A stretch of DNA of 64,000 nucleotides from the NCBI GenBank assembly GCA_046331625.1, contig JAXLQL010000002.1, positions 1-64,000 on the forward strand. Direction: 5' to 3'. The position numbers were made by a program, and so were the translations under genes. Below the pieces are notes generated by a model. It did no database searches. It was not told the DNA's origin and saw nothing but the letters and a program-made list of their open reading frames with translations. The stretch is from JAXLQL01 sp046331625. Lineage in GTDB: Bacteria; Acidobacteriota; Terriglobia; Bryobacterales; Bryobacteraceae. This document shows, in pieces, positions 44,965 to 53,685 of this stretch (position 1 is its first letter; each line of letters starts with the position of its first letter).

Positions 44965-45978
44965 TTAGTAGCGCGGTTCGGCTTCGACGATACTGACGTC
45001 GGAGGCGGTCGGTACGACGCGAGTCATCTGGAACCCGGCCTTGTCGAGCAGGGTTCGGTATTCCGAAGCCGTACGCTCTTCGCCGCCGGGAATCGCCAGC
45101 ATGATCATGTCCGCCAGTTTGCCGAAGTGCGGAACGCCGTCTTCGGGCAAGACGAACTCCACGATCAACAGTTTCGCGCCTGGCCTCATCGCCTTCCGGC
45201 AGTTGGCGAGAATCGTGAGGCACTGTGCTTCGGTCCAATCGTGGATGATATGCGAGAGGATGTAGAGGTCCCCACCGGCCGGCACGCTCTCGAAGAAGTT
45301 CCCTTGCTGGATGGTCACGCGATCGGCTACACCGTTGGCCGCGAGAAACGCGGGCGCTTCAGTGACCACTACTGGGCGATCGTACAGAACCGCTTTCGGC
45401 TGCGGATGGCGCTTCAAGATGTTGACGAGCATGTTGCCGATGGCACCGCCCACATCGACGATCACGCCAGCGGAGGAGAAGTCGTACGCCGCGGCCACAG
45501 CCGGAGGCTCGGCGCCGTGGACGCCATTCATCGCTTCGCTGAACTGCGCCGCCAGTTCCGGATGCTGTCCGAGATAGTCGAAGATCCCCATCCCGAAGAC
45601 TTTCTGCATCGCCGTGTTGCCAGTTTCAACCGAGTGCTGGAACTCGCCCATCGCTTTCCACATCCACGGACCGGCCATCGCGAGAACGGTAGAGCGGGCC
45701 GACCCGGGAGCTCCGCGGCGGAGCGCTTCGCCCAACGGCGTAAGGCTGAACTTCTCGCCGGCGCCGTGGGAGAGAATGCCCTGGCTTGCGAGAGTTCGGA
45801 GGAAACGGTGCAAGGACCGCGGATCAGTCTTCGTAGGTCCCGCGAGTTCGGCGGCCGATTTCGGACCGTCGGCAAGATGGTCGGCAATCTCGAGCTCTGC
45901 GGCGACAGCGACGAGGCGCGAAATCCATGCGCCGATGCTCATCTGGATCAGTTGAACGTGTGGTGGGAGTGTCATCAT
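44965..45978 (-). CDS. O-methyltransferase (acetylserotonin/hydroxyindole O-methyltransferase-like)
   Basis: 337 residues. An N-terminal winged-helix dimerisation domain (IGAWISRLVAVAAELEIADHLADGP; LHRFLRTLASQGIL) is followed by a SAM-binding core (GVIVDVGGAIGNMLVNILKRHP; VTIQQGNFFESVPAGGDLYILSHIIHDW) with the His-Asp pair HDW, as in plant-type and polyketide O-methyltransferases. Starts 6 bp after the SnoaL-like gene stop and is therefore the third gene of an operon with the Oar-like receptor. Probably methylates a hydroxyl group on an aromatic or polyketide-like molecule. Confidence 0.87.
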   Translation of the reverse strand: MMTLPPHVQLIQMSIGAWISRLVAVAAELEIADHLADGPKSAAELAGPTKTDPRSLHRFLRTLASQGILSHGAGEKFSLTPLGEALRRGAPGSARSTVLAMAGPWMWKAMGEFQHSVETGNTAMQKVFGMGIFDYLGQHPELAAQFSEAMNGVHGAEPPAVAAAYDFSSAGVIVDVGGAIGNMLVNILKRHPQPKAVLYDRPVVVTEAPAFLAANGVADRVTIQQGNFFESVPAGGDLYILSHIIHDWTEAQCLTILANCRKAMRPGAKLLIVEFVLPEDGVPHFGKLADMIMLAIPGGEERTASEYRTLLDKAGFQMTRVVPTASDVSIVEAEPRY

Positions 45979-45984
45979 GAATCC

Positions 45985-46364
45985 TCAATCGGCGCCCCAG
46001 GGATGATCGATGAGGTAGCGCCACGATCCGTCCGATTGGCGGTGCAGCACCTCGACGCTGTTTCCGGAGACTACGTTGGCCGTGGCGTCAGCGCCGGTGC
46101 TCGTGAGCTTCCACTTTCCGCGAACCACGGCGATGTCCGCGGATTCGTAAATGTATGGATGCTCGAATCCATGGTGGGTCGCGGGGCAAGGAAGCCGGCG
46201 AGGACCTGGCGAATCGCGGCCGTGCCAGTGACAGATGGGGATGTGCCGGGCCCAGTAACGAAGCGGGCTTCAGCGTCGTAGAGCGCCATGAGAGCGTCGA
46301 GGTCGGCGGCGTTGACGGCTTTGGCGAACTCGACGGCGAGATGTTTCAAGTCGAATACGGGCAC
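45985..46364 (-). pseudogene. SnoaL-like (NTF2-fold) protein, one frameshift
   Basis: From the GTG at 46364 (GGGAGG 8 nt upstream): VPVFDLKHLAVEFAKAVNAADLDALMALYDAEARFVTGPG, the usual SnoaL start. Near 46195 the frame changes and continues as HHGFEHPYIYESADIAVVRGKWKLTSTG ... SVEVLHRQSDGSWRYLIDHPWGAD to a TGA at 45985. The span (380 nt) is not a multiple of three, so a single net shift is involved. SnoaL-like proteins act as small cyclases, isomerases or binding proteins in metabolite pathways. The neighbouring O-methyltransferase starts 6 bp later. Confidence 0.72.
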
Positions 46365-46477
46365 GAGGGGCCTCCCTATAGTGAAGCGGCGGCAAGCGCA
46401 GGATTCCGCTGGCCGCCGCTTCAATAATTACGAGCCCAGGCTCATGATGGATTCATGAGCTTGCAAGGAGCCGCAAG

Positions 46478-49400
46478 CTAGAAGACGAACTTCAACCCGC
46501 CTTGCATGGTGCGATTGCCGGAGGCGTTGGTGACCGTACCGAACAGGGAGTTCGACAGGTCGAGACTGGCGGGGTTGCTCCATGTCTTGAGGTTGAACAT
46601 GTTGTAGATTTCCCACCGAAACTCGACGCGAGCTCGCTCGCGGATTGGGAAATCGCGCGCGATCGTCACGTTCTCGCGGAACCGCCCGGGTGAGCGCGTG
46701 ACGCCATTGAAGCGAGGCGCGTTGCCGAACGGATCGAGCCGCGGATCGGTCCGGCGCTGGAATGCGGTCCGCGCCAGGTACGGCCCGCTGCTCGGATCGA
46801 AGCGGTCTGTGGTGTACGGAGCGCGCCAATCGAGCGAGGTGACGTTGGGCCGCGGAGCTCCCGCTTGCAGGAAGTTCGAGTACGCGTTGTCGACGATACC
46901 CAGCGGATATCCGCTCTGGCCATAGATGAACGCGGCCACGTTCCAGTTCCCGACAACGTGACTGAGCGGACCGCTGGAGACGAATTTGCGCTTGTGGCCG
47001 AACGGGAGATCGTAGGTGCCGGTGAACTTGAACATGTGCGGCAGGTCAAGCACGCCGTACGATTTCTCGACGCGGCGGTTCTCGTTGTTCTGCGCGGCGC
47101 CCGATCCATTGCCCGCGCCGACCACACCTGCGATCCAAGGCTCAGAGGAATCCGCATCGGTCAGCAGCTTGGACCATGTGTAGCTCGCCACCATGCTGAG
47201 TCCGCCGGAGAAGCGCTTGGTCGCTTTCACGATCATCGCGTTGTAGGTGGAGTTGCCACTGTGGTTGTTCATGCCGCCAGTGCCGACTCCGGTGTACTGT
47301 GGCCACCGCCGAAGCGCCTGCCCGAGCGTCGCACGAGTTCCCAACAATTGCTGGAAGTTCGCGAACGGAGGCCGATAGCCCGCCGCCACCACTTCCGGAT
47401 CGTCGATCGGCTTGTTGAGCAAGCTGCCGAGCTTGGCGTACTGCGAGGGGATCTGCATGTAGTTCACGCGATCAGAGGCGAGGTGCGTGCCTTTGCTGCC
47501 GGTGTAGGTGAGGTCCATCACGATGTTGCCCTTGAGCGTGCGCGACACGGCGACGTTCCAGCTATGCGTGCTCGGGAGCTGCGCAATCTCGGCCGCGGGG
47601 TACCAGGAGACACCGAAGCCGGCATTGAAGCCTGCATTGATGAAGGGCGGAGCTTGCCAGGCGGGGAAGCCTTGGTCCCAGTAGAAGGCTGGCGTGATGC
47701 CCTGATCCACTGAAGACCAACTCGGCGAACTGGTGAAACCGGCGTTCGAAGGCGTCAAGCCCGGCGCTTTCTCCGAAGCGAAGAACGTCCCGAAGCCTGC
47801 GCGGACCACGGTCTTCGAAGTGACCTGGTAGGCGAGGCCGAAGCGTGGTCCCCAACCGGTGGCATTGTTCCAGAGGTTGCGGCGGCCTTCGCGGCCGGCC
47901 CCGGTGCCCAGGAATCGGAGTGCTCCGGGATAGTTGCTCGCGGCCGGATTTGGAAGGTTCGGATCGAAGAACGACATCTTGTCGTCTCGTTCGTAGGCGC
48001 CGATGTTGAGTTCATAGCGCAACCCGATGTTCATGGTCAGGCGCGAGGTGATCTTCCAGTCGTCTTGCGCGAAGAAGGCGTGATAGGGGAAGCGCAGCAT
48101 TCCCGTGTTCGGAACCGTGAAGCCGCCGCTCTGCACCGCGCCGAGCAGGAAGCTGGCGAACGCGTTGCCGGAGTTGCCGCTATTATCGGCGGGCACTGAC
48201 GTGGAGAGGCGATTGAAAGCGAAGTTGCCCGAAGCGTTGTTGCGGTTGTTCGTGTTGAGGAGGAGCTTCTGGAAGCTGTACCCGAACTTGAAGCTGTGGT
48301 TGCGCTTCACCCATGAGAGGCTCTCGTCGATGCCGTAGACGGTGTGGTATTCGTCCCAGAGCTTGGAGCTGTCCCAACCATAGTAGTTGTCGTTCTGGAA
48401 GCTAACGGGCGGGAAGCTGTAGTTGTAATAAGGATTGTTCCGCACCGCGCCGCCCAGCTTGTCGCCCCAGTTCTGTCCGAAAGGAACGGCAGTGCGATCA
48501 TGCTCCGGATGCGTGAGGCGATGCGCACCGAGCGTGAGGATGTTGATCACGGTGGGCGAGATCAGGTGCGTGTCGTTGAGGCGGAAGACGTTGCCGTAGT
48601 ATTGGTCGCCGTTGTAGTATTTGCGGCCGCCGATCGGATACGGGAGCGCGCTCCAGTTTGCCGGATTCGTGGGCTCGTTGTCGTAGGCGTAGCTGAAGTG
48701 CTCGCCGTTGCGCGACCATGTGAACGCCAGGCGATTTTTCGATCCGAAGTTCTGGTCGATCTTGAGCATGTGCGCATTCTCGATGCGCTTGTTGGCTTCC
48801 GTGCCGATGGTGTTGTAGTTGAGCTGCGTGCCGGCTGCATTGGGTGCGGGGAAGTAGCCGGCAATGGCTTTCGAAAGCGGACTAATGCGCGTTCCTGGAA
48901 TGATGTTGCCAGCGAACGGTGTGCGCAAGAATCCGCCACGGCCGTCGCTACGGGTGGTGCTGGGATCGTAGATCGGGATGATCGCGCCGGCTCGGGTGGT
49001 CCAATCGGTGAAATCACCCTTGACCATGTTGGTGGTGGGGATGGTCAACTGGCTGACACCGGCGGTGGCGGGAAAGCGATAGCCTTCCATGGAGAAGAAG
49101 AACCACGTGCGATTCTTGCCGTCGTAGAGCTTGGGAATCCAAACGGGTCCGCCGACATTGGCGCCGTAATCGTTGCGATGGAAGATCGACTTCTGCCGGC
49201 CAAGCTTGTTGTTCAACCACGAATTCGCGTTGAGGCGCTGGCTCTGATAGAAGTCGAACACGGCACCGTGGAGCTCATTGGTGCCGCTCTTGGTGGTGAC
49301 GGAAATGTTGCCTCCGCTGGCGCGGCTGTCTTCGGCTTTGAAGGCCGCGGTTTCGATACGGAACTCTTGCACCGAGTCCACTGGAGGCGTGAGGCGATTC

Positions 49401-50035
49401 ATGTAGCCGACGTGATTGCGCCAACCCATTTCCACCGAGAGTCCGTCGACGCTGACGTTCCAGTCATGCTGCTGGCCACCGCCGACTTGGAAATCATCCC
49501 AGGCGCTTTCGCCATTGCCGCTCTTCACCTGCGGCAACATCATCATGATGCTGAAGGCGTTGCGCATGCCGCCGCCGATGCCGGCGATGGGGAGCGGCAC
49601 TCGGTCGACGAGCTTCTGCTCCATGGTGGTGGAGACTTCGGTGGACTCCGTCTTGAGTGCCGTGGGCTCGGCGGTCACTTCCACGCGTTCGGTCACCTGG
49701 CCCACTTCGAGCATGATGTCCACGCGAATGTTGTCGCCGGCCGAGAGAGCGATTCCTGGCCGCGACCATGTCTTGAATCCCGCTTGCGAGACGCGGATTT
49801 CGTAAGTGCCGACGGACAGGTTCGGGATGAGATAGTTTCCCGTGGTGGATGTGACCGTGCGCGCTTCGGCGCCGGTGGACGTGTTGCGGGCTATGACAGT
49901 GGTGCCGGGCAGCACGGCTTCGCTACGGTCCGTGACGATGCCGGTGATGGTTCCCATGTTGGTTTGGGCGAGGAGGCTGGCGCTCCCGGCCGCGATCAGG
50001 GCAATGGCGGTGAGTTTGGGCAAACGGAGGTACAT
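46478..50035 (-). CDS. Oar-like TonB-dependent receptor, large
   Basis: About 1,185 residues from the ATG at 50035 (AAGGAG upstream; the frame opens further out). Signal peptide MYLRLPKLTAIALIAAGSASLLAQ; carboxypeptidase-regulatory-like domain (GTITGIVTDRSEAVLPGTTVIARNTSTGAEARTV) to about residue 95; plug region with VEVTAEPTALKTESTEV; a long barrel with SKLLTDADSSEPWIAG near the end and a terminal GGLKFVF. Such proteins dominate the outer membrane of Bryobacter relatives. It is the first gene of a minus-strand set with the SnoaL-like gene and the O-methyltransferase. A 76-bp divergent promoter region separates it from the heme/propeller gene. Confidence 0.9.
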   Translation of the reverse strand: MYLRLPKLTAIALIAAGSASLLAQTNMGTITGIVTDRSEAVLPGTTVIARNTSTGAEARTVTSTTGNYLIPNLSVGTYEIRVSQAGFKTWSRPGIALSAGDNIRVDIMLEVGQVTERVEVTAEPTALKTESTEVSTTMEQKLVDRVPLPIAGIGGGMRNAFSIMMMLPQVKSGNGESAWDDFQVGGGQQHDWNVSVDGLSVEMGWRNHVGYMNRLTPPVDSVQEFRIETAAFKAEDSRASGGNISVTTKSGTNELHGAVFDFYQSQRLNANSWLNNKLGRQKSIFHRNDYGANVGGPVWIPKLYDGKNRTWFFFSMEGYRFPATAGVSQLTIPTTNMVKGDFTDWTTRAGAIIPIYDPSTTRSDGRGGFLRTPFAGNIIPGTRISPLSKAIAGYFPAPNAAGTQLNYNTIGTEANKRIENAHMLKIDQNFGSKNRLAFTWSRNGEHFSYAYDNEPTNPANWSALPYPIGGRKYYNGDQYYGNVFRLNDTHLISPTVINILTLGAHRLTHPEHDRTAVPFGQNWGDKLGGAVRNNPYYNYSFPPVSFQNDNYYGWDSSKLWDEYHTVYGIDESLSWVKRNHSFKFGYSFQKLLLNTNNRNNASGNFAFNRLSTSVPADNSGNSGNAFASFLLGAVQSGGFTVPNTGMLRFPYHAFFAQDDWKITSRLTMNIGLRYELNIGAYERDDKMSFFDPNLPNPAASNYPGALRFLGTGAGREGRRNLWNNATGWGPRFGLAYQVTSKTVVRAGFGTFFASEKAPGLTPSNAGFTSSPSWSSVDQGITPAFYWDQGFPAWQAPPFINAGFNAGFGVSWYPAAEIAQLPSTHSWNVAVSRTLKGNIVMDLTYTGSKGTHLASDRVNYMQIPSQYAKLGSLLNKPIDDPEVVAAGYRPPFANFQQLLGTRATLGQALRRWPQYTGVGTGGMNNHSGNSTYNAMIVKATKRFSGGLSMVASYTWSKLLTDADSSEPWIAGVVGAGNGSGAAQNNENRRVEKSYGVLDLPHMFKFTGTYDLPFGHKRKFVSSGPLSHVVGNWNVAAFIYGQSGYPLGIVDNAYSNFLQAGAPRPNVTSLDWRAPYTTDRFDPSSGPYLARTAFQRRTDPRLDPFGNAPRFNGVTRSPGRFRENVTIARDFPIRERARVEFRWEIYNMFNLKTWSNPASLDLSNSLFGTVTNASGNRTMQGGLKFVF

Positions 50036-50059
50036 CGTGACTCCTTGGGTTTTCGATTC

Positions 50060-50111
50060 TATCACCGATTGCGGTGTTGTATACTGAACGCGCCCGGGGA
50101 TTGGAGACTCG
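50060..50111 (+). promoter_or_regulatory. Divergent promoter region with TATACT element
   Basis: The 76-bp gap between the receptor (minus, start 50035) and the heme/propeller gene (plus, start 50112) holds TATACT at 50080-50085, a good -10 for the plus gene. A small stem CACCG-atTG-CGGTG sits just upstream. On the other strand, TAGAAT inside GATAGAATCG could be the -10 for the receptor gene. No clear -35 on either side. Confidence 0.35.
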
Positions 50112-51467
50112 ATGATCAAGACGACTTTTCTATTGGCAACCGCGCTTTTCGCAGCCGAGAATGCGCGGCCCGCACTCGACTACGACTTTTTCAAGGAACG
50201 TGTGCAGCCGATCTTTCTGGCCAAGCGCGCCGGGCACGCACGATGTGTTTCCTGCCACACGGCGAGAGTTCCGCCGCTGCAGAACCTTTCGCCGGGCGCG
50301 GACCAATGGGACGATGCGCAATCGCGCAAGAACTTCACTGCGTGGAAGCAATTCGTGACGGCGGGCGAGCCGATGAAGAGTAAGGCGCTACTGCATCCCT
50401 TGGCGGCCAAGGCGGGCGGCGATCACTTCCACGCTGGCGGCAAGCACTGGACATCGACCGATGATCCCGAGTGGCGCACGCTGGCCGAGTGGGTGAACGG
50501 AAAGAAGCTCGAGAGCGGCGGCGTGCGCGTGCTGCAATCGAACTCGGCGGGCGACGACATCCACGTGATCGATCCTGCGTCGAATCGGGTGGTGGGCCGT
50601 ATCGAGGGGATCGAGGTGCCGCACGGGTTGGTGATCGCGCCGGGTGGCAAGCGTGTGTACGTAACGAATGAAGCGCTCACAACGCTGGACGTAGTGGACG
50701 CAGCGAGCTACCGGATCCTGAACCGGATTCCGCTGAGCGGGCATCCAAACAATGTCGATGTGTCGGCGGACGACCGGTTCGTGTATGTGGGGATCCGGCA
50801 AGCGCCGGGCGCGGTGGACGTGATCGAGACCGCGACGATGACGAACATCAAGACGGTTCCGGTAAAGGGCGAAATCCACAACGTGTACATGACGCCGGAT
50901 CAAAAATACGTAGTGGCGGGGTCGATTGCGGCGAGCACGATCAGCGTGATCGATGCGGCGAAGAAAGAACTGGATTGGACCTTGACGATGAGCGCGGGCA
51001 TCCGGCCGATGGCGTTCACCAAGAACGCCGACGGATCGACGAAAGAGATCATCGTGCAGCTTTCCGATTTTCACGGATTCGCGGTAGTGGATTTCGCAAC
51101 CCGGAAGGAAGTGAAACGCGTGGCGTTGCCCGATCCGCCCGGCGAGCACAAAGAGCTCGAAGGGCTGCAAGGGTCGCCTTCACATGGACTGGCGATCACG
51201 CCCGATGGCAAGATCCTATGGGCGACGAGCAAGCACTACGGCGCCGTGGCTGCGTATTCGATCCCGGACTACAAGCTGCTCGCGTTCGTGAAGGTGGGGA
51301 GTCACCCGGACTGGTTGACGATCCCGCCTGACGGCAAGACGCTCTACGTTGCCGTGGCTGGCGACGATACGACGGTGGCGGTGGACAACAAGACGTTCAA
51401 GGTAGTGAAGACGATTCCAGTGGGTGCGGTTCCGAAGCGAATCACGAGCGGTTTCCTGATGAGGTGA
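50112..51467 (+). CDS. Periplasmic c-heme protein with YVTN-type beta-propeller
   Basis: 451 residues. A short signal (MIKTTFLLATALFAAENA) is followed by a heme-binding stretch (RVQPIFLAKRAGHARCVSCHTARV, one CxxCH). From about residue 140 come YVTN/NHL-like blades: GDDIHVIDPASNRVVGRIEG, GKRVYVTNEALTTLDVVDA, DDRFVYVGIRQAPGAVDVIE, GKTLYVAVAGDDTTVAVDN. This is the layout of a cytochrome joined to a seven-bladed propeller, probably an electron-transfer or sensing protein rather than a quinoprotein dehydrogenase, since no PQQ-binding signature is seen. It is followed 4 bp later by the cysteine hydrolase gene. Confidence 0.85.
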   Translation: MIKTTFLLATALFAAENARPALDYDFFKERVQPIFLAKRAGHARCVSCHTARVPPLQNLSPGADQWDDAQSRKNFTAWKQFVTAGEPMKSKALLHPLAAKAGGDHFHAGGKHWTSTDDPEWRTLAEWVNGKKLESGGVRVLQSNSAGDDIHVIDPASNRVVGRIEGIEVPHGLVIAPGGKRVYVTNEALTTLDVVDAASYRILNRIPLSGHPNNVDVSADDRFVYVGIRQAPGAVDVIETATMTNIKTVPVKGEIHNVYMTPDQKYVVAGSIAASTISVIDAAKKELDWTLTMSAGIRPMAFTKNADGSTKEIIVQLSDFHGFAVVDFATRKEVKRVALPDPPGEHKELEGLQGSPSHGLAITPDGKILWATSKHYGAVAAYSIPDYKLLAFVKVGSHPDWLTIPPDGKTLYVAVAGDDTTVAVDNKTFKVVKTIPVGAVPKRITSGFLMR

Positions 51468-51471
51468 ATTC

Positions 51472-52374
51472 ATGGAGCGAAGAACATTTTTCAAGATGCT
51501 GCCGGGCGCGGCTGTGCTGGCGGGATGGCAAGTGCGGGGCGACGCGTTGCCGAATCGCCCCAAGGTTCCGGGAGTGCTGACCCTGCGGACACGGCGCCGT
51601 TCCAAGAGCGGAGCGGCATCTGAAAAGACGTTGCAGTGGCCTGTGGCCCGAACCGCGATCATCATCTGCGACATGTGGGATACGCACACGTGCAGCATGT
51701 CGGCGCAGCGGGTGCAGATGATGGCTCCGCGAATGAACCATGTGGTGAGCGCCGCGCGAAGCCACGGCGTGATGATCATCCACTCGCCGAGCGATACGAT
51801 GGCGTTCTACGAAGGGACCCCATGGCGGCAGCGCATGAAAGATGCGCCTACGGTCGCATCTCCGTTTCCGATCATCAAGCGGTGTCCGCGCATTCCCGAA
51901 GAAGAGAAGGCCTTCCCGATCGACGATTCGGCGGGCGGATGCGACGATCCGGTATCGAAGAAGTTCGAAGGGCCGCCGTATCCGTGGACGCGCGAGAACG
52001 CGGCCATCGACATCGTTGGCTACGACGGCGTGAGCGAGAGCGGCCAGGAGATCTACAACTTCTGCAAGCAGGAAGGCATCGACAAGATCGTCCTGATGGG
52101 TGTCCACACGAACATCTGCATCCTGAATCGCGGGTTCGGCGCGCGGCAGATGACGCGGCTCGGGTTCGAGGTGGTGCTTGCGCGGGATCTCACCGACGCG
52201 ATGTACGATCCCCGGACGCGGCCGTTCGTGAGCCACCAACGGGGAACGGAACTGGTGATCGAACACATCGAGACGATGTGGTGCCCGTCTATCTTGGGTG
52301 AGGATTTGACACGCGTGGTCCCGGGTTCTGCGGATCCCGGAAAAGCGCAGGGAGTCAGTTCAGCGAGGTTGTAG
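51472..52374 (+). CDS. Isochorismatase-like cysteine hydrolase with exported N-terminus
   Basis: 300 residues. The leader MERRTFFKMLPGAAVLAGWQ resembles a Tat signal. The isochorismatase-fold core shows the catalytic Asp in TAIIICDMWDTHTC, and the nucleophile cysteine in VLMGVHTNICILNRGFG. A loop with a CDD (SAGGCDDPVSKK) is long for the family. Members hydrolyse N-carbamoyl, nicotinamide or similar amides. The last 39 codons (52258-52374) are repeated at 53496-53612, see the repeat entries. It follows the heme/propeller gene by 4 bp. Confidence 0.85.
   Translation: MERRTFFKMLPGAAVLAGWQVRGDALPNRPKVPGVLTLRTRRRSKSGAASEKTLQWPVARTAIIICDMWDTHTCSMSAQRVQMMAPRMNHVVSAARSHGVMIIHSPSDTMAFYEGTPWRQRMKDAPTVASPFPIIKRCPRIPEEEKAFPIDDSAGGCDDPVSKKFEGPPYPWTRENAAIDIVGYDGVSESGQEIYNFCKQEGIDKIVLMGVHTNICILNRGFGARQMTRLGFEVVLARDLTDAMYDPRTRPFVSHQRGTELVIEHIETMWCPSILGEDLTRVVPGSADPGKAQGVSSARL
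52258..52374 (+). repeat. Direct repeat copy 1 (3' end of the cysteine hydrolase gene)
   Basis: 117 bp forming the last 38 codons and the stop of the hydrolase gene. Copy 2 at 53496-53612 matches at 96 of 117 positions by my count. The encoded peptides differ at only 2 of 38 residues, so nearly all differences are synonymous. The two copies bracket a 1.1-kb segment carrying a nuclease-like gene. Confidence 0.8.
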
Positions 52375-52439
52375 TCAAGCTGCTATGGACATGGAGAATA
52401 TCTGTCCAGTGGGCCAACGGCATCTGGCTAGGATCAGGG

Positions 52440-53458
52440 TTGGAAAATGGGGGCGAGTCGTCTATGGAGCTGTGTCCAATAACATCCTTGAAAGAGAGCA
52501 AGGCCGCATTTGACAAACTGCGGGACAGCCTTCAGAAAGGGGCTGAACCCTTCGATCGCACGGTCGGATATCAGGGTGGCAGTGAAGCAGCGAGAGTATT
52601 CTGGCACGCGGATCACGGGATTTGGGCGAGCTTCTCTCGAGGCCACAATCGATACTGGTGTGCGTACGGCACCGCAGATCCAGAACCGGATCGGCCCCTG
52701 GATATAACATGCGAGATCAATCCGCCGCTTGAGGGAATAAATCGTCGCTGCGCAGGCGTCTTTCTGAAGGATGCGGGTTCGTCTCTTTACTATGCACACT
52801 CCGGGAGGGTCAGTGGTGGACGGCCAGGAATCGGCAAGACGAACTTTCTGGAAGTGTGCACGGGTGAATCGATCCCCATACAACGGCCCGACGGAGTCGC
52901 TTCGAAAGCGATCTTCTGGGCAAGATTGGGAGTCGTGACTTCATTCGATTGCTTGCGAACTACATTCACGAAATACAAGACTTCAAGGACGACGTTCCGG
53001 GGCGTGGTCCTGCTCTGGCGGACAAAGGCAAGCCGGACCTCTGGTTCACTCCCGAGTTCGAGGGCAAGAGGAAGAAATATGCGCTTACTGTTGCAATCGA
53101 GAGTCAGTGCGACCACGGTACCGTTGTGAACTCACTCCATGCAGACTTGAAGGGCATGGATCTCAATGGACTGAGAACGAGCGCAATCGACCTCTACTTG
53201 ACGGATGACCGAGATGAGATCACGCACCTCTTCGAAGTCAAGACGGACCAAAGTACGAGCAGCCTGTACCAGGCCGTAGGTCAGGCGATGCTGCACGGGT
53301 CCGTGCAGGACAATGCTCCTCGGCGAATTCTTGTTCTTCCTGGTACAGTCTCCGCGGAGACGGGTTGGCGACTGCAGCGGTTGGGCATCAGCGTTTTGCG
53401 CTACGAATGGGAAGGTTCCAGACCGGTGTTCATCGGATTGAACGATGTGTTGTCATAA
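52440..53458 (+). pseudogene. Predicted PD-(D/E)XK-like nuclease gene, frameshifted
   Basis: The frame opens at a TTG at 52440 with an ATG at 52464 (MELCPITSLKESKAAFDKLRD). About 150 residues read in one frame (GYQGGSEAARVFWHADHGIW; YYAHSGRVSGGRPG) until about 52915. The sequence then continues in another frame: KIGSRDFIRLLANYIHEIQDFKDDVPG ... AIDLYLTDDRDEITHLFEVKTDQSTSSLYQAVGQAML ... GISVLRYEWEGSRPVFIGLNDVLS, ending at 53458. The D-(x)n-EVK with a following helix is a PD-(D/E)XK-type nuclease signature. The gene lies between two direct repeats of a neighbour's 3' end, so it looks inserted. I do not recognise a named family. Confidence 0.55.
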
Positions 53459-53495
53459 CAATGAGCGTTCCATCCAGCGCCGTACGCAGCTAGCG

Positions 53496-53612
53496 TTCGA
53501 GCACATCGAGACGATGTGGTGTCCGTCGATCTTGGGCGAGGATTTGACGCGGGTTGTGCCGAGGTCAGCGGATCCGGGGAAGGCGCAGGGGGTGAGTTCG
53601 GCGAGGCTGTGA
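53496..53612 (+). repeat. Direct repeat copy 2 (orphan 3' end)
   Basis: An in-frame but headless copy of the last 39 codons of the cysteine hydrolase gene: FEHIETMWCPSILGEDLTRV... ending in its own TGA. Weak similarity may extend about 15 bp further left. Its synonymous-only divergence means it evolved as coding sequence before being cut off. The ~216-bp gap between the nuclease-like gene and the antitoxin gene holds nothing else I can support. Confidence 0.75.
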
Positions 53613-53663
53613 GCAGGTACGGTTTGGGGAGTTTGACTACGGACGACTTTCAGTGAAACAATG

Positions 53664-53685
53664 GTTTTCAGCAAATGCTGAAAAC
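53664..53685 (+). promoter_or_regulatory. Inverted repeat overlapping the antitoxin start
   Basis: Arms GTTTTCAGC (53664-53672) and GCTGAAAAC (53677-53685) form a perfect 9-bp inverted repeat with loop AAAT, placed over the first ATG of the AbiEi-like gene (53675). A weaker related half-palindrome TTTCA-G-TGAAA lies just upstream. AbiEi antitoxins are known to repress their own promoter through inverted repeats, so this is a good operator candidate. It also suggests translation may begin at a later Met (53711). Confidence 0.5.

Noticed and set aside
48344..50383. Long plus-strand frame (679 codons) opposite the large receptor gene
   Set aside because: It is antisense to a gene with signal peptide, ribosome site and a complete Oar-like architecture; its own translation is low-complexity H/R/V-rich text with no domain.
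50112..51467. PQQ-dependent dehydrogenase
   Set aside because: The propeller lacks the W-motifs and PQQ site; the repeats are YVTN-like.
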